A DNA stretch of 64,000 nucleotides, from the NCBI GenBank assembly GCA_018223035.1, contig JAAEZD010000008.1, forward strand, positions 62,001 to 126,000, read 5' to 3'. This DNA comes from Heliomarina sp018223035 (GTDB taxonomy: Bacteria > Pseudomonadota > Alphaproteobacteria > Rhodobacterales > Rhodobacteraceae). Within the stretch, counting starts at the first letter, position 1; each line of letters begins with the position of its first letter. Below the pieces are notes generated by a model that was given only the letters and a program-made list of their open reading frames with translations, ran no database searches and was not told the origin of the DNA. Of the stretch, positions 10,001 to 18,611 are shown in pieces. A program made the position numbers and the translations under genes.

Positions 10001-10784
10001 CCGCAGGCATCTGTCGACCGCCTTGGCTGCAGTTGAGAAGATGCTGGATCTCCGCGAGACGCATAAGCCGGCAAACAAACGTCTCGATTGGCTCATCCTG
10101 CCGGAACTGTCAGTACATCCAGACGACGTTGCTACCCATCTTGTGCCATTCGCACGGGCATACAAGACAGCGATTCTGGCAGGTATGGCCTACGAGCAAG
10201 TGGCTCCCGGGCAACCTTTGATCAATTCCGCCCTGTGGATCATCCCAAGAATGGTGCCGGGCATGGGATTGGAGATCGCGATCAGGAGGCAAGGAAAAAA
10301 ACACCTTTCTCCAATGGAGCAGAAATATGTCAAGCCTGTTAAATTGGTTGAAGGATTTCGCCCGTGCCAATGGCTGGTAGGTTATGAATGGTCAAGCAAT
10401 CCCAGCGACCATCCGCTGTGGCTCACCGCATCCATTTGTTACGATGCAACGGATTTGAAGTTGGCGAGCGATCTTCGAGAGCGCTCAGATGTATTTGCAA
10501 TTCCCGCGCTGAACCTTGATGTCGGCACCTTCGATCAGATGGCCCAAGCGTTGCACTATCATATGTATCAGCTAGTTCTGATCGCGAACAATGGAGCATA
10601 CGGCGGCAGCAATGCGCACATGCCAAAGGGAGAGGCTTATCAGCGTCAAGTTTTCCACACCCATGGTCAGCCTCAAGCTACAATATCTTTTTTCGAAATT
10701 GACGATATCGCAGACATAAAGCAGCGGCATCAGTTGGGCATGACTAAGTCAGTTGGATGGAAGTATCCACCCGCGGGGTCTTGA
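7092..10784 (+). CDS. Reverse transcriptase-nitrilase fusion, DRT1 (UG1) type anti-phage protein
   Basis: 1230-aa protein with two recognisable domains. The N-terminal reverse transcriptase has motif A QSDLKQFYD (aspartates 203 and 209), motif B LPQGLVSSGFFSN (269-281) and the catalytic YVDD at 311-314. The C-terminal CN-hydrolase (nitrilase) domain, from about residue 930, has a complete triad: E1005 in LPELSVH, K1078 or K1081 in EQKYVKP and C1116 in SICYD. A middle region of about 550 residues is helical and unassigned. RT plus nitrilase at about 1200 aa is the known layout of defence-associated RT type 1 (UG1), a single-gene phage defence. The GTG start has AAGGTGA 5 bases upstream. Location in an integrase-flanked island fits a defence role. 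Confidence 0.9.
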   Translation: MQRLFPSLELVSQEYVLVQAWKKASSYIRYHNWFSDTLELDRAAADLPRFISNLSERLRSGRYEPDEIRLVPAPKNQQWHLDAKGHWKPVKRGSTKIRPLAHVSLSDQVTATALLLCLGDRVETAQGDPTANISSSTVRSSVMSYGNRLFCDRDDERSGLIHRWGSSKLYRAYFQDYRAFLQRPEMVAASLGSDDKALIIQSDLKQFYDRVTPELLNTKVQALRTPDDDDAFFDLAANVFNWSWTKRDERQFNEYKRGAEIPNFDGVSLPQGLVSSGFFSNVVLLDFDRAVLGQIGHEVANGVWLRDACRYVDDIRLTITIAPGIDHAEAQMRAMVWLSETLAEACPGLEFSPEKTSAASVDGEQVPLIRQSRKMERIQTAISGGFDASGGEEVIQAIEALVCSQLTINGAGETVTPPGMKAVPDVKDETIGRFAAGRFRKTYRSLRPLLDDRPLVGPTDFGEETYRRSRLSQSELDDDAHAFALVLIERWILDPSNVRPLRVALDLWPSRQLLGEVLKLFEPYLSGQIKVVRDRQVAYYCLAEILRAGATETGFVSDTESLPASVDLAEYRSLLLQLAIRLVQGKAERVPWYLEQQALLFIAAHDPQAIQSPKAPRTNRSYWKMLSFLQGDHLDHLSSRDFAISAVVSRRSFLSRNRAVELVGPKLTTARFAEVAARDIEFSRDLLRSVDLQPHIPAGIAEDLGVAEWTFNGEMHSLQSFVQDKGPLNPLRNEIGVLSFAVKFIELLEQGSVPEVITPSTTQISVRPVGDYADVENVVFRSAQVLSSYRSIYVPPSWVPENQFWRFQLGFLLRFILTARIDFSLPVKSASWKEAEHIYRPTRAHWFQRQYGFYNGHEAFGDDWLPISQFTQDLLFDLLIWPGCRKGDKEADQFSLEEMATRVRAALKEAHLAIGSATGTLMLPVEAPIPGSVFTGRPLRACVVQSIMPEAKDFSATDLEMRSSNLRRKHRRHLSTALAAVEKMLDLRETHKPANKRLDWLILPELSVHPDDVATHLVPFARAYKTAILAGMAYEQVAPGQPLINSALWIIPRMVPGMGLEIAIRRQGKKHLSPMEQKYVKPVKLVEGFRPCQWLVGYEWSSNPSDHPLWLTASICYDATDLKLASDLRERSDVFAIPALNLDVGTFDQMAQALHYHMYQLVLIANNGAYGGSNAHMPKGEAYQRQVFHTHGQPQATISFFEIDDIADIKQRHQLGMTKSVGWKYPPAGS

Positions 10785-10957
10785 CCCTAGATTTTTACAT
10801 GCAGGATGCTTCTTGTCGCCTCTCACAAAGATGGAACTGCTCTAGACATCGGAGGCGCGAAGCGAACATCAGCGCGCGGACCAGTCAAGGTCGGCTTTGG
10901 GTCGGGCACGGTCGATCTCATTACAGGTAGCGAGTGCCTACTGTCTCTGGCTATGCA

Positions 10958-11185
10958 TCACTTGATACCGAGGACCGCTTTCAGTGCAGTTTTAGCTCCG
11001 GCATCATTCTCGCCGCTCAGAAATTCCTCAACCGAATACTTGCGATGCCCATCGTTTGTGTGGAGCCCGTTGACTTGTGTGTGTGACCAATGATGTGAAA
11101 CCGTTTGGACGCCGTCCTCCTCATTCAGATTCCACCAATCTTCGTTTTGCCCAAGATGTCCTTTGGTTTTGCTGTGAAACTGCAT
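10958..11185 (-). CDS. Small hypothetical protein
   Basis: 75-aa polar protein rich in His, Trp and Asn, reading HHWSHTQVNGLHTNDGHRKY and then SVEEFLSGENDAGAKTALK. The sequence has the composition of a real protein rather than a shadow frame, and no better frame overlaps it. It converges on the reverse transcriptase gene, leaving a 173-bp gap. I do not recognise the family, and no membrane segment or catalytic motif is visible. Confidence 0.5.
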   Translation of the reverse strand: MQFHSKTKGHLGQNEDWWNLNEEDGVQTVSHHWSHTQVNGLHTNDGHRKYSVEEFLSGENDAGAKTALKAVLGIK

Positions 11186-11295
11186 TCGCTCCGCCCTTCT
11201 GCTGAGTCGCAGCTTATGACGCTATCTACCTAGATCAACCCCGCATTCGTTGAGACTGAGGCAAGTGGCACGCGTCGCATTACAGGAGGTACTCG

Positions 11296-11438
11296 ATGGC
11301 GGCGGATACCATTATGAAATTCCGGGCATGAACGACATTGTGGATCGGATCTCTTTCATTACAAGGCTTGCCAACCGCGATCTTGACGCTGAGCTGGCCA
11401 CATTGGAACAGAGGTTGCAAGAACTCAAGGCTGATTAA
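11296..11438 (+). CDS. Possible pair of coupled micro-ORFs
   Basis: A strong AGGAGG (11284-11289) precedes an ATG at 11296 that opens an 11-codon reading frame (MAADTIMKFRA). Its TGA overlaps an ATG at 11328 as ATGA, and this second frame runs 36 codons to 11438, starting MNDIVDRISFITRLANRD and ending in a short heptad-like helix. Either this is a coupled leader plus mini-protein, or one small gene with a frameshift. Function is unknown. Confidence 0.3.
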
Positions 11439-11499
11439 GAGCCCAGAGTGACCATTGCAGCACGAACGATGAATGACTGCTTTCAGGAAAGGTCAGACT

Positions 11500-12378
11500 T
11501 CAGTTTTCTGTAATACAACCCCACGGCGGAGAGGCTGAATTGCACAACTCTGGGTCTGTCTCACTCAAACCGCCAGGTCCAGCAACATAGATTAGGCTCC
11601 CTAGAACATTATAAAGGTGGTTGGCACGTCCGCCTTGCCAAAGGTTGTTTCCAATCTGCCAAACGGCAAAACCTTCGCTGACCTCTTTACCGCCAACTGG
11701 GTTTAGAGCAGTCAACTGACAGAAAGTCGCTATGTCCGAAACTGGCTGAAGCGATATCAAGCCGTCTTTACCGATGATGTGATAGACAGGTATTTTAGAC
11801 GCCCTGCTAGCTCCAAACCATGTGCTGAGCCTCGAACCGGATGAGAAACGCCTTTCAATACCGCTCACTCTTTCGTCGCCCGGCGGCAGGAAAACAGCAG
11901 TATTTTCGAGCCAGCTACCCTCCAAAACCTGAGGGATGGCAAAGGTCACAATTTCACTTCCGCCAAGCTCTGCTACCGTTATCGGCCTGTCCGATTGACC
12001 TTCAACAGTTGTGAACCAAATTCGAAACGGCTCTTCATAATCGACAATCTCTTCGTCAATTCTGTTGGCCGCGACGCACTTTAATATTGGGTCAATTATC
12101 AGCCGCCGTTCGCCCAGGTTTGAAACATCGAATGTTATGCTACGTTCCGAAACTGATCTAAGATGCGCGCTAAATTTCGGAGGTGGTGGAAACCACGCCG
12201 ACTTGACCTGGGGAGAAATCGAAAAAACGAAAGCCAGAAACGCTAGGAGAAATCCGAGAAGAGGTGTCCATATCTTGATATGCCGACGCCAATCTTGGTG
12301 GGACCCGCACTCGACGCAGAGCTTCGCGCCCGTCTCAATTTCTTTTTGGCATTCGATGCACTTCTTTAACTCTGCCAT
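11500..12378 (-). CDS. Zinc-ribbon membrane-anchored protein
   Basis: 292-aa protein. The N-terminus has a zinc ribbon of two CxxC pairs (CIEC at 8-11, CVEC at 21-24), then one transmembrane helix (about 35-55, LLGFLLAFLAFVFSI). A likely beta-rich domain of about 230 residues on the far side of the membrane has no catalytic motif I recognise. Similar zinc-ribbon-plus-single-TM proteins are widespread and often cytosolic N-terminus-in. It lies on the opposite strand between the reverse transcriptase and IS1182, so it is not obviously in an operon with either. Whether it contributes to defence is unknown. Confidence 0.6.
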   Translation of the reverse strand: MAELKKCIECQKEIETGAKLCVECGSHQDWRRHIKIWTPLLGFLLAFLAFVFSISPQVKSAWFPPPPKFSAHLRSVSERSITFDVSNLGERRLIIDPILKCVAANRIDEEIVDYEEPFRIWFTTVEGQSDRPITVAELGGSEIVTFAIPQVLEGSWLENTAVFLPPGDERVSGIERRFSSGSRLSTWFGASRASKIPVYHIIGKDGLISLQPVSDIATFCQLTALNPVGGKEVSEGFAVWQIGNNLWQGGRANHLYNVLGSLIYVAGPGGLSETDPELCNSASPPWGCITEN

Positions 12379-12573
12379 ACTTGAATTGCTTCATTGTGAA
12401 ACTTAAGCTTTTGCCCTTGCTGAGAATGCCACTTGTCGCCTCGAACAACAAGCAAACCGAACATTTGATGTTGGTGTTCGAAGGGCAGTTCTGTCCGGAT
12501 GGTGTTGAAAAACTCCACTTGAGTGATGGCTTGGCTGCTGATGCACTTCTCCTGAGGCATGGGAGAGCTGACG

Positions 12574-13975
12574 ATGATGGGGTCGAGGCAGGTTGCGCAG
12601 GGCGCGCTGTTCTACGAGTTCACGATAGAAGACCATGTCCCGGAGGATCATTTGCTCAGGGGCATCGATCGTTTCGTCGATCTCGGTGAGATGCGCCACC
12701 ATCTCGCGCCTTTCTACAGCACGACAGGTCGGCCATCGATAGATCCCGAGCTGATGATCCGGATGTTGATTGTCGGCTACGCCTTCGGCATTCGGTCGGA
12801 ACGGCGGCTTTGCGAGGAGGTTCATTTGAACTTGGCGTATCGCTGGTTCTGTCGGCTCGACCTGGCCGATCCGGTGCCCGACCATTCGACCTTCTCGAAG
12901 AACCGGCACGGACGCTTCCGTGAGAGCAATCTGTTCCGACATCTCTTCGAGGCGGTGCTGGCGCGCTGCATCGCCGAGGGCTTGGTGGGTGGCGAGAGCT
13001 TCGGAGCGGATGCGTCGCTGATCAAGGCGGATGCCAGCCGTTATACCAAAGCGGATTTCTCGGAATGGTCGGCGGAAGACGGGGCCAGCCGAGCAACGCA
13101 GGAATACCTCGACACCCTCGACGACGCGGCTTTCGGCGCAGCCACGCCCGTGAAGCCGAAGGCGATCTCGCCTACCGATCCCGCCGCACGGTTTACCGGA
13201 GCCAACGGTGATAGACCCTTCTTCGCCTACAGCACCAACTACTTGGTGGATCTGGATAACGCGATCATCGTCGACGTCGAGGCTACCGTTCCGATCCGGC
13301 AGGCCGAGGTCGGCGCCGTGCGTGACATGCTGACGAGAACCAGAGAGCGGTTCGACCTTCATCCGGACACGCTGGCCGCGGATACGGCCTACGGCACGGC
13401 CGAGATGCTCGGCTGGCTCGTCAACGAGCAGAACATTGAACCGCACATCCCGGTCTTCCACTGCCCGACAGGCGATTGCGAAGCAATCTGCCGATAGGGA
13501 CAAATCCGAGCGCAAGGACGGCGCTTATCCGGCCACCGACTTCGCCTACGATGAAGCGGCAGACGAGTACCACTGCCCCGGAGGCCATGCGCTGAAGCCC
13601 TACTGGCGGGACATCTCGAAGGGGCGACCAGAGTTCGGAAAGGACGGCTTCAAAAAATACTTCGCCCGAAAACAGGATTGCGCCGCCTGCGCCCTGAAAC
13701 CCCGATGCACGCCCAATCAGACGACCCGCAAAATCTCTCGGTCAAGACACGAGCACGCGCGCCAAAAGGCGCGGGAGATCGCCACGACCGACGCATATGT
13801 TGCGTCGGGCTATGCCAGGAAGAAAGTCGAGATGCTCTTCGCCCACCTCAAGCGTATACTCGGTCTCGACCGCCTTCGCCTCCGGGGACCGAACGGCGCC
13901 AAGGACGAGTTCCACATAGCCGCAACCGTCCAGAACCTCCGCAAACTCGCCAAGCTGAGGCCGTCACCGGCGTGA
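12574..13975 (+). pseudogene. IS1182-type transposase, disrupted
   Basis: The frame starting MMGSRQVAQGALFYEF runs to a stop at 13497; the rest, from DKSERKDGAYPATDFAYD to LRKLAKLRPSPA, continues in another frame to 13975. The N-terminal DUF772-type region (RPSIDPELMIRMLIVGYAFG), the DDE region (ESFGADASLIKADASRY) and the C-terminal half (KKVEMLFAHLKRILGLDRLR) are all present. In the family IPV[FW] is directly followed by DKS, but here 40 bp intervene (13459-13498) and shift the frame. Without an unusual frameshift event no full transposase is made. Confidence 0.85.
13459..13498. repeat. 40-bp palindromic insert in the transposase gene
   Basis: Segment separating the TTC of IPVF from the GAC of DKSERKDG. 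Its centre forms a hairpin: GGC-GATTGC, loop GAA, GCAATC-T-GCC. Because 40 is not a multiple of three, it breaks the reading frame. It could be a miniature palindromic (REP/MITE-like) insertion. That it is an insertion is inferred from the family sequence. Confidence 0.5.
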
Positions 13976-14292
13976 GACATCAGCAGGAACGCTGTGCCTA
14001 ACTCGCCGGCCGGAAATTCGGCTCGAGTTTTTCAACACCATCTCCGCATAGCGGACTCTGGTGCCGGGCGCGGCGAACGTCCGGAGCCAGCCCTTTTCTC
14101 GATATTAGCGTGCGGCGCGGCGTAGACCGCCTGCCCCGACAGAAGGGGGCGGGGAGCGGTCGTTCGTTGCATGCACAAAATTCGCATTCGCACTCCCACA
14201 AAGCAGACTTTAATCTCACTGGACGCGTTGCACCAAGTCAACTCCAACGCTTACTCTGGGTCGAACAGAGTCCCAAGCCCACTGAGGTCACG

Positions 14293-17200
14293 ATGACGGT
14301 TGACGAAACTGCAATACGCCAATGGGCCGACCGCCACGAATGTCGTAGCCATCTACCAATACTTGTTCGTCGACTGATTAGGGAGACCACCAAATCCCTT
14401 GTCTCAATGCGCTTTCCCGGAAACGAGGCGGTCGATTTGCCTGGGCTTGACGGTCAAGTGGAGTGTGAAGCCGGAACAGTCTGGGTGCCAGAAGGCAGAA
14501 GCGTATGGGAAATGGGTTGCAATGTAGACCCACAAAGTAAAGCCGACGGTGATTATCGAAAGAGAACTGAAGAAACGCCGCAACACCAGCGCGAAAATAG
14601 TGCATTCGTCTTCGTGACGCCGAGGAGGTGGAACGCAAAAGAAAACTGGCTTGAAGAGCGACGTGGTGAAGGCGCTTGGGCGACCGTTGAGGCATTCGAC
14701 GCCATAGACCTTGAAACTTGGCTGGAAGAAACGCCTGCCACGGCCCGCTGGTTGGGTGAAAAGCTGGGTGTTGTCTGGCCTGGGCTGAAGACGCCTCACG
14801 AATGGTGGAATAGCTGGGCGACCGCTTCGGTGCCGCCATTGTCCATCAAACTTGTTTCTTCTAGGCGGCACAACGAAAAGAGCGTGTTGTTGCAGAAGCT
14901 GCGCGACCGAGAGCAAATAGTCCCGGTTCAAGCTGACGATAGAGGGGAGGCCGTTGCATTTGTCGTTGCGGCAATGATCGAGGCCGATGCCCTCGATCTT
15001 CTTGATACGACAGTTGTCGCCACATCCCGCGATGCCAGAATTCCTACGAGTTCAAACCACCTTATTGTCGTTGCGGATGTTGAAGATGGGGAGGAGTTGG
15101 ACCTTGGTGATCGACGAAACTTGACCATTGTCCGCGCCTATCCCAAGGGTCGTTTAGACGTCCGGGAGGCACTGCTGCTTTCGCACGTCCCCTCTGATAC
15201 CTTCCGCGCTGAACTCGAGAGTATGGGGCTATCGCGTGATGACGCGGATAACCTCGCAATCAAGGTCGGTCATTCTGTTCCCGTATTGCGGCGCCAGCTC
15301 TCTGGTGATCCTGAGGTTCGGCGGCCTAGTTGGATTAGGGATCGCGCAGCGGCAAAACGTGCCCTCCCGTTCGCATTGGCAGGCTCGTGGGTTGAGCGCG
15401 AGAGCATGGATGACAGCACAATTCTCCAGCTATTGGGTGATTTTCGGGATGGTGAAGTAGAACCAGTTCGAGACGAACTGCTCGCTTTGAACGACGCACC
15501 AATTGCTCGCTATGGGCATGTGAATGTCGTTGTATCACAAATCGACGCACTTTTTGCCGTAGGGCCTTACATAAATCGAGACGATCTGGACCGTTTCTTT
15601 CAACTCTTGCCGGAGTTGCTGGGCGATAGAGACCCCGCCTTAGACCTACCTCAAGATCAGTGGTACATGGCCAATGTTTTGGGTCACGTGCGAAGTTTTT
15701 CGGGTGCCCTGCTTTCCGGTCTCGGCGACGCGTTGTGCATTCTATCCGTTCATGGTGCAGAAATCTGCGGTGACAGGTTGGGAGTTGACCTTTCATACCG
15801 TGCCGCGCAAGTCGTTCGGTCCCTGATGCAAGGTGCTGACCAAGAACGTTGGCTTTCTATTCGGGGGCACCTACGAACATTGGCGGAGGCATCTCCATCT
15901 GCGTTCCTTGATTGCCTTGAAGCTGAGCTTAGAGAGCCAGAGCCTGCCATACGCGCCATCATGGGAACCACTGACGGCTTGGTGAGTGGCGAGTGCTTGC
16001 GGACCAATTTGCTTTGGGCGCTTGAACTTTTGGCTTGGCACCCGGCCCACTTTTCTCGTGTCGCAAAGATTGTTTTTGGCCTTCGCCGTCTGGAGGTGGA
16101 AGACAACTGGTCAAATTCGCCGAAATCAACCGCCCGTTCTCTGTTCAGGGCTCGGCTGCCTGCCACCGCTCTCAGTGCTGCGGAAAGAATGGCTGCCTTG
16201 CGGCGCTTGTCAGGGCAATTTCGACATGCTGTGATGGACGTCTGCATCTCTCTTCTTCCAGGAGGTGGCCCAAGTTTCGCCTCACGAACCGCGAGGCCGC
16301 AATGGCGAGCACTGGATGCAGAAGTGCCGTCACCGACAAATGCGGATGTCCGCGCTGCGGCGGTCGAAGCCAGCCTCCTGCTGCTCGACTTGGCTCCATT
16401 TGAAAAGTTGGAGCTTGAGCAGCTGTTAGAAGTTGCGACACGTATTCATCCTGATGACCTGTCTCGCTTGGTCATCGAGGTCGAGGGCTGGTCAGCGACA
16501 GCATCCGATGAAGACAAAGCTGATCTTCGGCACAACCTTCGTCGGCGCGATGTTCTTCGTGCTTATCAGGAAGGTGAAGAGGACGAACAGTTAGTAGCCG
16601 CGCTTCGGCGTATGGGAGAGGCTTTGTCCACTCAGTCTCCTACTGCTCGCAACCGTTGGTTGTTTGAAGGTTCCCACGTTGAGTGGCGTGCGCTGGTGGA
16701 AGACGAAGGAAATGGGCGGTTGTCATGGCGGGAGCGAAACGCACTTGTCGAAGAGCGCCGCCGAAACGCCATCGATGAAATCAGGGAGCAATTGGGAGAT
16801 CAAGCGGTTCTTCCGTTTGCGCTTAGCGTGAGGCAACCCGAACTGGTGGCTCAAGTTTTGATCCCGCAAGATGCGGCAGTGAAAACGGCGACCCACTGGG
16901 TCTCTGCTGCGCTGCGCACCGAGGCAAATGATCAGTCCAATGCTTTCCTGCGGCAACTGCTATGGAGCGCAGCTTGGATCGACCTTGCCACAGTCGTGGC
17001 TGGCTTAGAGGCACAAGGAATTCTGAACAATGAAGTGGAGCGCCTGAGATTTGCCGAGCACCTTCCTGGTCTTTCAATTAGCTGGCAGGTCGCAGAAAAT
17101 TTGGGCGAAGACGTGGCTTCTGCATTTTGGAGTTCGGCATCAATTCACATTTGGGATGACACGCCGTACGACGAAGTGGAGTACGCCGTTACAAAGCTTC

Positions 17201-18084
17201 TTGAACATCAGCGACCGAGATCAGCGTTCTCGGCGATTTCTCTTTGGAGCAACAAGCTGCCAGCCAACCGTTGGGTGGATATCCTACAAGCTGTTGTTCG
17301 CGGCGAGGAAGTGGATGGGAAGTTTCCAAGTTCGTACAACTTAGATGAGGTGTTTCAGCTCCTTGATGCAGACGAAGCGATCTCCGACGACCAAATCGCC
17401 AATCTAGAACTGCCGTTCGTGAAGCTTCTGTGCTCATACGGTCATCGCGATCACGAGCGAAAGCTGGCATTGCACCGAGAACTTGCTCGCGACCCCAATC
17501 TCTTTGTTGAGCTACTTTGCTGGCTTTATCGACGTCGGGATGGTGCAGATGAACCGGAGCGAGGAGAGCTTTCTGCAGAGAGAAAAGAGTTCTTAGCCGA
17601 GCTAGCGTATCATTCGCTTGAGGGTTGGAACACGGTTCCCGGTTGCAGCGAGGACGGTGAAGTTTCCAGTGAAGGGTTCAACAGCTGGGCAGAAAACGCG
17701 TTTCAACTAGCTACTGATGCTGACCGTAAGGAAGTCGCTGAAACTCATTTTGGATCCCTGCTCGCGCGGATGGCGCGGAGACGGTCCTGGGACGACTGGT
17801 TGCCTGATGTTATCTTGGAATACCTAGATCGCTCTGAATGCGCTGGACTGAGGGAGAGTTTCTGTATGGGGGTTCACAATGCGCGTGGTGTTACGATGCG
17901 CAACCCTTACGATGGTGGAGAGCAAGAACGCAGGCTAGCCGGGCGTTATCGAGAGCTTGCTGCGAGATACGGAAACTTCCACCCCCGTCTGTCGGAAAGC
18001 CTCATATCCATTGCTGAAGGGTATGAAAGAGATGCCCGTCGAGAAGATGAGCAGGCCGAAGTGGGCGAGCGCTGGCATCCTTGA
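14293..18084 (+). CDS. Large unrecognised protein, candidate defence effector
   Basis: 1263-aa soluble protein with no P-loop and no transmembrane segment. The first 170 residues look like a separate domain: WADRHECRSHLPILVRRLI, then VDLPGLDG (D48, D53), SVWEMG (E73), SKADGDYRKR (K83), FVFVTPRRW and WLEETPATARWLGEKLG. This order of D, E and K in a small alpha/beta domain recalls PD-(D/E)xK or Mrr-like nucleases, though the usual ExK is ExG here. The remaining 1100 residues are acidic, leucine-rich and probably helical repeats. The ATG at 14293 is preceded by GAGG 5 bases upstream. A length over 1200 aa, the island location and the neighbouring DRT1 gene suggest defence, but the function is inference. 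Confidence 0.8.
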   Translation: MTVDETAIRQWADRHECRSHLPILVRRLIRETTKSLVSMRFPGNEAVDLPGLDGQVECEAGTVWVPEGRSVWEMGCNVDPQSKADGDYRKRTEETPQHQRENSAFVFVTPRRWNAKENWLEERRGEGAWATVEAFDAIDLETWLEETPATARWLGEKLGVVWPGLKTPHEWWNSWATASVPPLSIKLVSSRRHNEKSVLLQKLRDREQIVPVQADDRGEAVAFVVAAMIEADALDLLDTTVVATSRDARIPTSSNHLIVVADVEDGEELDLGDRRNLTIVRAYPKGRLDVREALLLSHVPSDTFRAELESMGLSRDDADNLAIKVGHSVPVLRRQLSGDPEVRRPSWIRDRAAAKRALPFALAGSWVERESMDDSTILQLLGDFRDGEVEPVRDELLALNDAPIARYGHVNVVVSQIDALFAVGPYINRDDLDRFFQLLPELLGDRDPALDLPQDQWYMANVLGHVRSFSGALLSGLGDALCILSVHGAEICGDRLGVDLSYRAAQVVRSLMQGADQERWLSIRGHLRTLAEASPSAFLDCLEAELREPEPAIRAIMGTTDGLVSGECLRTNLLWALELLAWHPAHFSRVAKIVFGLRRLEVEDNWSNSPKSTARSLFRARLPATALSAAERMAALRRLSGQFRHAVMDVCISLLPGGGPSFASRTARPQWRALDAEVPSPTNADVRAAAVEASLLLLDLAPFEKLELEQLLEVATRIHPDDLSRLVIEVEGWSATASDEDKADLRHNLRRRDVLRAYQEGEEDEQLVAALRRMGEALSTQSPTARNRWLFEGSHVEWRALVEDEGNGRLSWRERNALVEERRRNAIDEIREQLGDQAVLPFALSVRQPELVAQVLIPQDAAVKTATHWVSAALRTEANDQSNAFLRQLLWSAAWIDLATVVAGLEAQGILNNEVERLRFAEHLPGLSISWQVAENLGEDVASAFWSSASIHIWDDTPYDEVEYAVTKLLEHQRPRSAFSAISLWSNKLPANRWVDILQAVVRGEEVDGKFPSSYNLDEVFQLLDADEAISDDQIANLELPFVKLLCSYGHRDHERKLALHRELARDPNLFVELLCWLYRRRDGADEPERGELSAERKEFLAELAYHSLEGWNTVPGCSEDGEVSSEGFNSWAENAFQLATDADRKEVAETHFGSLLARMARRRSWDDWLPDVILEYLDRSECAGLRESFCMGVHNARGVTMRNPYDGGEQERRLAGRYRELAARYGNFHPRLSESLISIAEGYERDARREDEQAEVGERWHP

Positions 18085-18167
18085 TACGGATGCAAGCCGA
18101 TGGCGGCCTGCGAGAGTAGAGCTGCTGCATTTTGATGTTAGCGCGAAGGTCGGCTTTATGGCCCGCC

Positions 18168-18272
18168 GAGAGAGTGTCCGACTTTTTGTGTATGACTGAT
18201 CCGGTCCATGCTTCACCGAAAGGAAGCATGAATGACCATCTCGAAAGAAATCTTGGACGAATTGCTGAAGGG
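18168..18272 (+). mobile_element. Left-end remnant of an IS256-family element
   Basis: Contains an end-like sequence GAGAGTGTCCGACTTTTTGT (18168-18187) and then, at 18232, the first codons of a Mutator-type transposase (MTISKEILDELLKG). The reading frame is cut at 18272 by the left end of the IS3 element. No further IS256 sequence is seen on the other side of the IS3 copy, so the rest was deleted. Confidence 0.65.
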
Positions 18273-18335
18273 TGGACCTGTCACGGAATTGTTCCGCTCC
18301 TTTGACTTGGTATTTTGCCACAAAGGAGAAACATC

Positions 18336-18611
18336 ATGGCACAGAACCCAACGCCGGAATTTCGGGCAGAGGCCGTGCGGGTCGCATTGACCAGCGGCCT
18401 GCCGCGTAAGCAGGTGGCAGCGGATTTTGGCGTAGGCTTCTCGACGCTGAGCCGTTGGATCCAGCAGGATCGGCGCAATCCTGAGAAGCCGTCCGCCCAG
18501 TCCGATCTTGAGCGCGAGGTCGCCGAGCTGCGGAAAGAGAACCGTATGCTCCGGGAGGAGAGGGAGGTGCTAAAAAAGGCCACCCAGTTCTTTGCGGAGC
18601 GAAGCAAATGA
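18336..18611 (+). CDS. IS3-family transposase OrfA
   Basis: 91-aa protein: an N-terminal helix-turn-helix (EFRAEAVRVALTSGLPRKQV through SRWIQQ) followed by a leucine-zipper-like coiled coil (LEREVAELRKENRMLREERE). This is the DNA-binding half of IS3 transposases. AAAGGAG lies just upstream of the ATG at 18336. Its stop overlaps the orfB frame as ATGA (18608-18611), the usual arrangement for a programmed -1 frameshift or coupling that yields the OrfAB fusion. Confidence 0.9.
   Translation: MAQNPTPEFRAEAVRVALTSGLPRKQVAADFGVGFSTLSRWIQQDRRNPEKPSAQSDLEREVAELRKENRMLREEREVLKKATQFFAERSK

Larger units (their letters stand above)
12497..14043 (+). mobile_element. IS1182-type insertion sequence
   Basis: About 1.55 kb bounded by a 17-bp perfect inverted repeat: ATGGTGTTGAAAAACTC at 12499-12515 and its complement at 14025-14041. 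It holds one disrupted transposase gene. The exact outer ends and any target duplication cannot be fixed by eye. It sits between the zinc-ribbon gene and the 1263-aa gene, and may have removed or displaced the original promoter of the latter. Confidence 0.85.

Noticed and set aside
12366..12560. Small frames on both strands between the zinc-ribbon gene and IS1182
   Set aside because: They run into the IS end and carry no conserved motif; a truncated former gene is possible but not supportable.
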